A stretch of DNA of 64,000 bases from Euwallacea fornicatus (lineage: Eukaryota; Arthropoda; Insecta; Coleoptera; Curculionidae): the NCBI RefSeq assembly GCF_040115645.1, contig NC_089562.1, forward strand, positions 2,976,001-3,040,000, given 5' to 3'. This document shows positions 60,894 to 64,000 of this stretch, piece after piece (within the stretch, counting starts at the first letter, position 1; every line of letters begins with the position of its first letter). Both the position numbers and the translations under genes were made by a program. The notes under the pieces were generated by a model, which searched no databases, had not been told where the DNA came from, and worked only from the letters and a program-made list of their open reading frames with translations.

Positions 60894-62918
60894 AGTCTCA
60901 CTGAAAACATTATTTATGGTGATTTTAAGTCGCGTAATACTGTTAATAAGTAACACGTCATAACATTATTATTTAATTATTCCCAATCCGTTATCAATTG
61001 ATTTTATTGAATAAAAACTGGTAATTAAGTGATAGATATGCTGTTGTCGGAGGCCGGAGTAAAAGTATGAAAATTAGAATAACACAGGAACCGTTTAATT
61101 ACTTTTGAACCCGTTACTGTATAATTTTTAAAAATCCCCCTTAGGGGTATTACCTGTATTCTGTATTGTAACCTAATTAAGTGTTAGAACTGCGAGTTTA
61201 AAGTGTTCTGGTAAGGCTAGAGTATCCGGCATAAAAGACTAGGAAATCTTATGGAGAACATACATATTTAATATGGAACCATTTATAACCATCTGTATTA
61301 TTTCACGAAAATATTGCCTGAACATTTAGGAAAAATCGGAAATTCTTGAGGCATTGCGCATGTGCTAATGTTCCAAATCAGAGTAAAGTGGCGATATTCT
61401 GGAAGCAAATAGATTTGAAGCCGAAGTAGAAATATTCAAATTTGAAGCGAATATCGTCGAAAACAAGCATTGTTTAAATGCCTATCGCATGTTCTAAAAA
61501 TAAAAATGCTCCACAGTTTTGTTCAACCTACCCCAGAGGAGGATATTAAATATACAGTTATTTACTATCAAGATTCATTACTGAAGATATGCATTTATAG
61601 GAAACTGTAAAAGTGGGTGTAACTATTACTTCTGCGGTTATAATACTATGCATTATTGAACATATTAACCAATAATGCATAAACCGTACTTTTTCAAGGT
61701 AAAACAACAGCACCGGCACATATCGCATCGTTTACCGTTAACAAATTAATCTACACGTAGATACAGATGTAATGGTAACCGCAAGAAATGGTGAACCAGT
61801 CGGAAGCTTTTTGATTTTCCTTGACTAAAAGCATCCAATAGTTCACAATAGTTTTCATATGGTTAAAATGGTCAGAAAAGTACCTAAACTCCATTATTTT
61901 GCATGAAACTGCAACGCGACGCTTCGTTTTTCTTTTAACGATAAAGATTTTGACTCGGCGTTGTCAAATAGAGCGAGAAATATGCGATCTACGAATTTGC
62001 AGTGAAGCCGGATTAAACATGTCAAAGGTGGTCAATTTCGAGTTTCATTCCAGGCATCAGTAGCTGTCAATTAACAATAGAAGCCTGATACATGCTAAAA
62101 AGAACATCAATTCCTCAACATCTGTTATTTTGTTTAAGTTTGATTAACAACAGCAAACGATGCGTAATGCATTTATCGTTAATAATTTGAATTGAAAAAA
62201 TCATCGTAAAAAGATACAAAATTAATCATTGACGAAGCCGGAGAAGGAATAGCAACGTGACATTTCGCATTTGTTTCGATCGACCACTGAGTTTTTGACA
62301 GGAGTCGATTTCGGTCAGGCAAAGCAACGTTGCCGAATGCTTTAAAATTTGTGAGTTTTTTGCGATATAAAAAAACACAGTAAATTTTTACTAATTTGAT
62401 CTCTTGTAAGAGGGAAACTGTTTAACTTCTTATGATCTAATTTTTGGGTCTATTGTCGAACGTTTGTGTTGCTATAGTTTGGACTCCTTCGAAGGCAATC
62501 TACTATCGTTACAACCTCGTAAACAGAATTTCATTAGCGCACTTCATAAAGCGAAAATTACATTTAGCCACTTACTCAGATCGTCTACCCGAGTGATGTT
62601 TCTTGTAGTTGGGCATATTGGATTTCATTTTCGTTTAGTTCTTGAGTTTGTACTTCCACCACATGTATAAATTAGAATTGGACAACAGCATTTTCGAGAT
62701 GGGTTCTGCCAGCTGTCTTTTCACGCACCGGGTTCCGCATTACCCAGAATGTGTATTCGCCTGGAAACCAAAATATACATCAATAATTGAATTATTCGTT
62801 TGAAAAATCAAATAAAACGATGTTTGAAGTGAAGACTGTTGAAGTGGTTATTTCAACAAAATCCCAGGGAAAACTGACTCAATTTAAGCTGTTGTCAGTG
62901 TAGTTATTTGCTTGCGCC

Positions 62919-62928
62919 CTTACATAAC
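62919..62928. promoter_or_regulatory. PAR-bZIP (V/P-box-like) site upstream of Clock
   Basis: CTTACATAAC fits the PAR/C/EBP consensus VTTRCATAAY and differs by one base from the VRI/PDP1 consensus RTTAYRTAAY. VRI and PDP1 control Clk in Drosophila. It lies about 2 kb from the ATG; a single 10-mer is weak evidence. Confidence 0.3.
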
Positions 62929-63540
62929 TTGTTACTTTTGAGTGGAGAATAATGTCTATGACTGGAACAAATGGACGATTATGTCATTGATACAACGATG
63001 TTGGAACGTTTTTAAGTGTTAAAACGATGGGATAACGTTGAAGGATATACAATATTCACACTACAGTCCTTTGGAGTATATTAAGGAATACAAAGTAAGT
63101 GTGTCAACGTTGCAGAAGTCAATGTATGGTTGAGCGCTGACGTAATTGAAATGAAAGAGAAGAGCTTTATTACTAAACTGAGGAGGTTGTTATCCTCTCC
63201 CGTCCATATATGACAAGCTGAAGATACCATCTACGAAGGTTCAACATTAACTTTTTCAAGACAGCAAACATATTAGTTGAATTTATAAGGCCGTCCTCAA
63301 TCATTACTATTCAAAACTTATAGAGATATTTCAATCTTTGCGCAGACGAAGCTTCAAACAAGGACTTTTCTATTCAGAGATCAAGCAGACGGAAAAAAAT
63401 CGACGAGAAAAAAATACTATTTCTTATATTATTAACAAAACATCTACGGGCCATTAACAGAAAAATCGCAGTGAATTGTGATTTCATTGTTTCGAAACTT
63501 AGTTCATTTCCTTCAGAGGCGCATAACAATTTTTATTGAG

Positions 63541-63860
63541 TGAAACACCCTATATATTATTACGTATCTGAATTCTATCTACTGTAAATGTCAATAAAGC
63601 ATTTGCCAATACAACATTTTTTAATGACCTTACAATATTTTAAAATGAGACGCCCTATATAATATTATGATTTTGAGTTCTACTTCTGTTAACAACCAGT
63701 TTACCAACATATGTATAGTTTTACATCAACTTTCACTCGTTTTCAATATTTTATATGACCCAGACTTCACTGGTTTTGCTAGCATGAAAATTGCTAAAAC
63801 AGTTTTTTTTTTTAATGAAACGCCCTGTATATTGTTATGTACCAGTGCTCGCAATTTTTA
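63541..63860 (+). repeat. degenerate tandem repeat with TGA(A/G)ACRCCCTRTAT core
   Basis: Three copies of a core reading TGAAACACCCTATATATTAT, TGAGACGCCCTATATAATAT and TGAAACGCCCTGTATATTGT begin near 63540, 63646 and 63816. Each is followed by a TATG/TACG stretch. A fourth, weaker copy may start near 63915. The core resembles the CAGGGTG-type repeat termini seen elsewhere in the window. Confidence 0.55.
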
Positions 63861-64000
63861 TGTAGCTTAAAACATGATTCTACCTACTCAAAGGCCTGAA
63901 ACTCGATTTATTTAAATGAGACTTGTATTTTATTATATTTTCAAGTTCCCCACGAGATTCCCCATTACGAAGTGGTATATCTATAGCCACCATTTTCCGC

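Larger units (their letters stand above)
60894..64000. other. Clock upstream region, no other gene
   Basis: 3.1 kb without recognisable coding sequence. No perfect CACGTG E-box was seen. A PAR-bZIP-like site CTTACATAAC occurs at 62919-62928. Degenerate repeats fill 63541-63930. Untranslated Clock exons and its promoter are expected here or beyond the window edge. Confidence 0.45.

Noticed and set aside
1..64000. tRNA, rRNA or CRISPR loci
   Set aside because: GGTTCGA-like strings (for example 10172) lack a cloverleaf context, and no regularly spaced short direct repeats were found.

Overview
The window is nuclear DNA of an insect. All five recognisable genes are animal genes with insect-type products: paramyosin with its arthropod short isoform, ABHD13, UPF2, pICln and the circadian factor CLOCK. 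Introns are spliceosomal, many only 50-60 nt, and the intergenic DNA is AT-rich and littered with decayed Tc1/mariner elements. A beetle or a similar holometabolous insect is my guess; nothing here fixes the order. No bacterial, viral or CRISPR features were seen.

Layout. 1-9.8 kb: no recognisable gene, one 1.4 kb dead Tc1-like transposon with ~115 bp inverted repeats. 9.9-14.2 kb: on the minus strand, the 3' part of an unrecognised, Ser-rich protein gene with about eight tandem WW-containing repeats. A textbook TATA+Inr core promoter on the plus strand sits just beyond its last visible exon. 14.2-29.9 kb: a gene-poor stretch with transposase fossils and a short-chain dehydrogenase pseudogene. 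30.2-44.9 kb: the paramyosin gene, fully reconstructed as 16 exons and 879 residues, with an internal promoter and a private first exon at 41.1-41.9 kb that gives a 620-residue short form (mini-paramyosin). 45.7-47.0 kb: ABHD13 (354 aa). 47.3-48.4 kb: a degenerate mariner. 49.3-53.5 kb: UPF2 on the minus strand (11 coding exons, 1130 aa). 54.4-55.7 kb: icln on the plus strand (216 aa), divergent from UPF2. 56.8-60.9 kb: Clock on the minus strand (11 coding exons, 611 aa), convergent with icln. 60.9-64 kb: Clock upstream region with repeats.

Every exon chain given is consistent in reading phase across all junctions, with GT-AG borders except one GC-AG intron in UPF2. The genes belong to unrelated pathways (muscle thick filament, membrane hydrolase, nonsense-mediated decay, Sm-protein assembly, circadian transcription) and look like ordinary neighbours, not a functional cluster. 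The observations most worth checking are the WW-repeat protein, an in-frame 84-nt (28-residue) alternative exon start in paramyosin, the orphan antisense promoter near 9.87 kb, and two in-frame skippable exons in Clock, one of which matches the region of mouse CLOCK exon 19.
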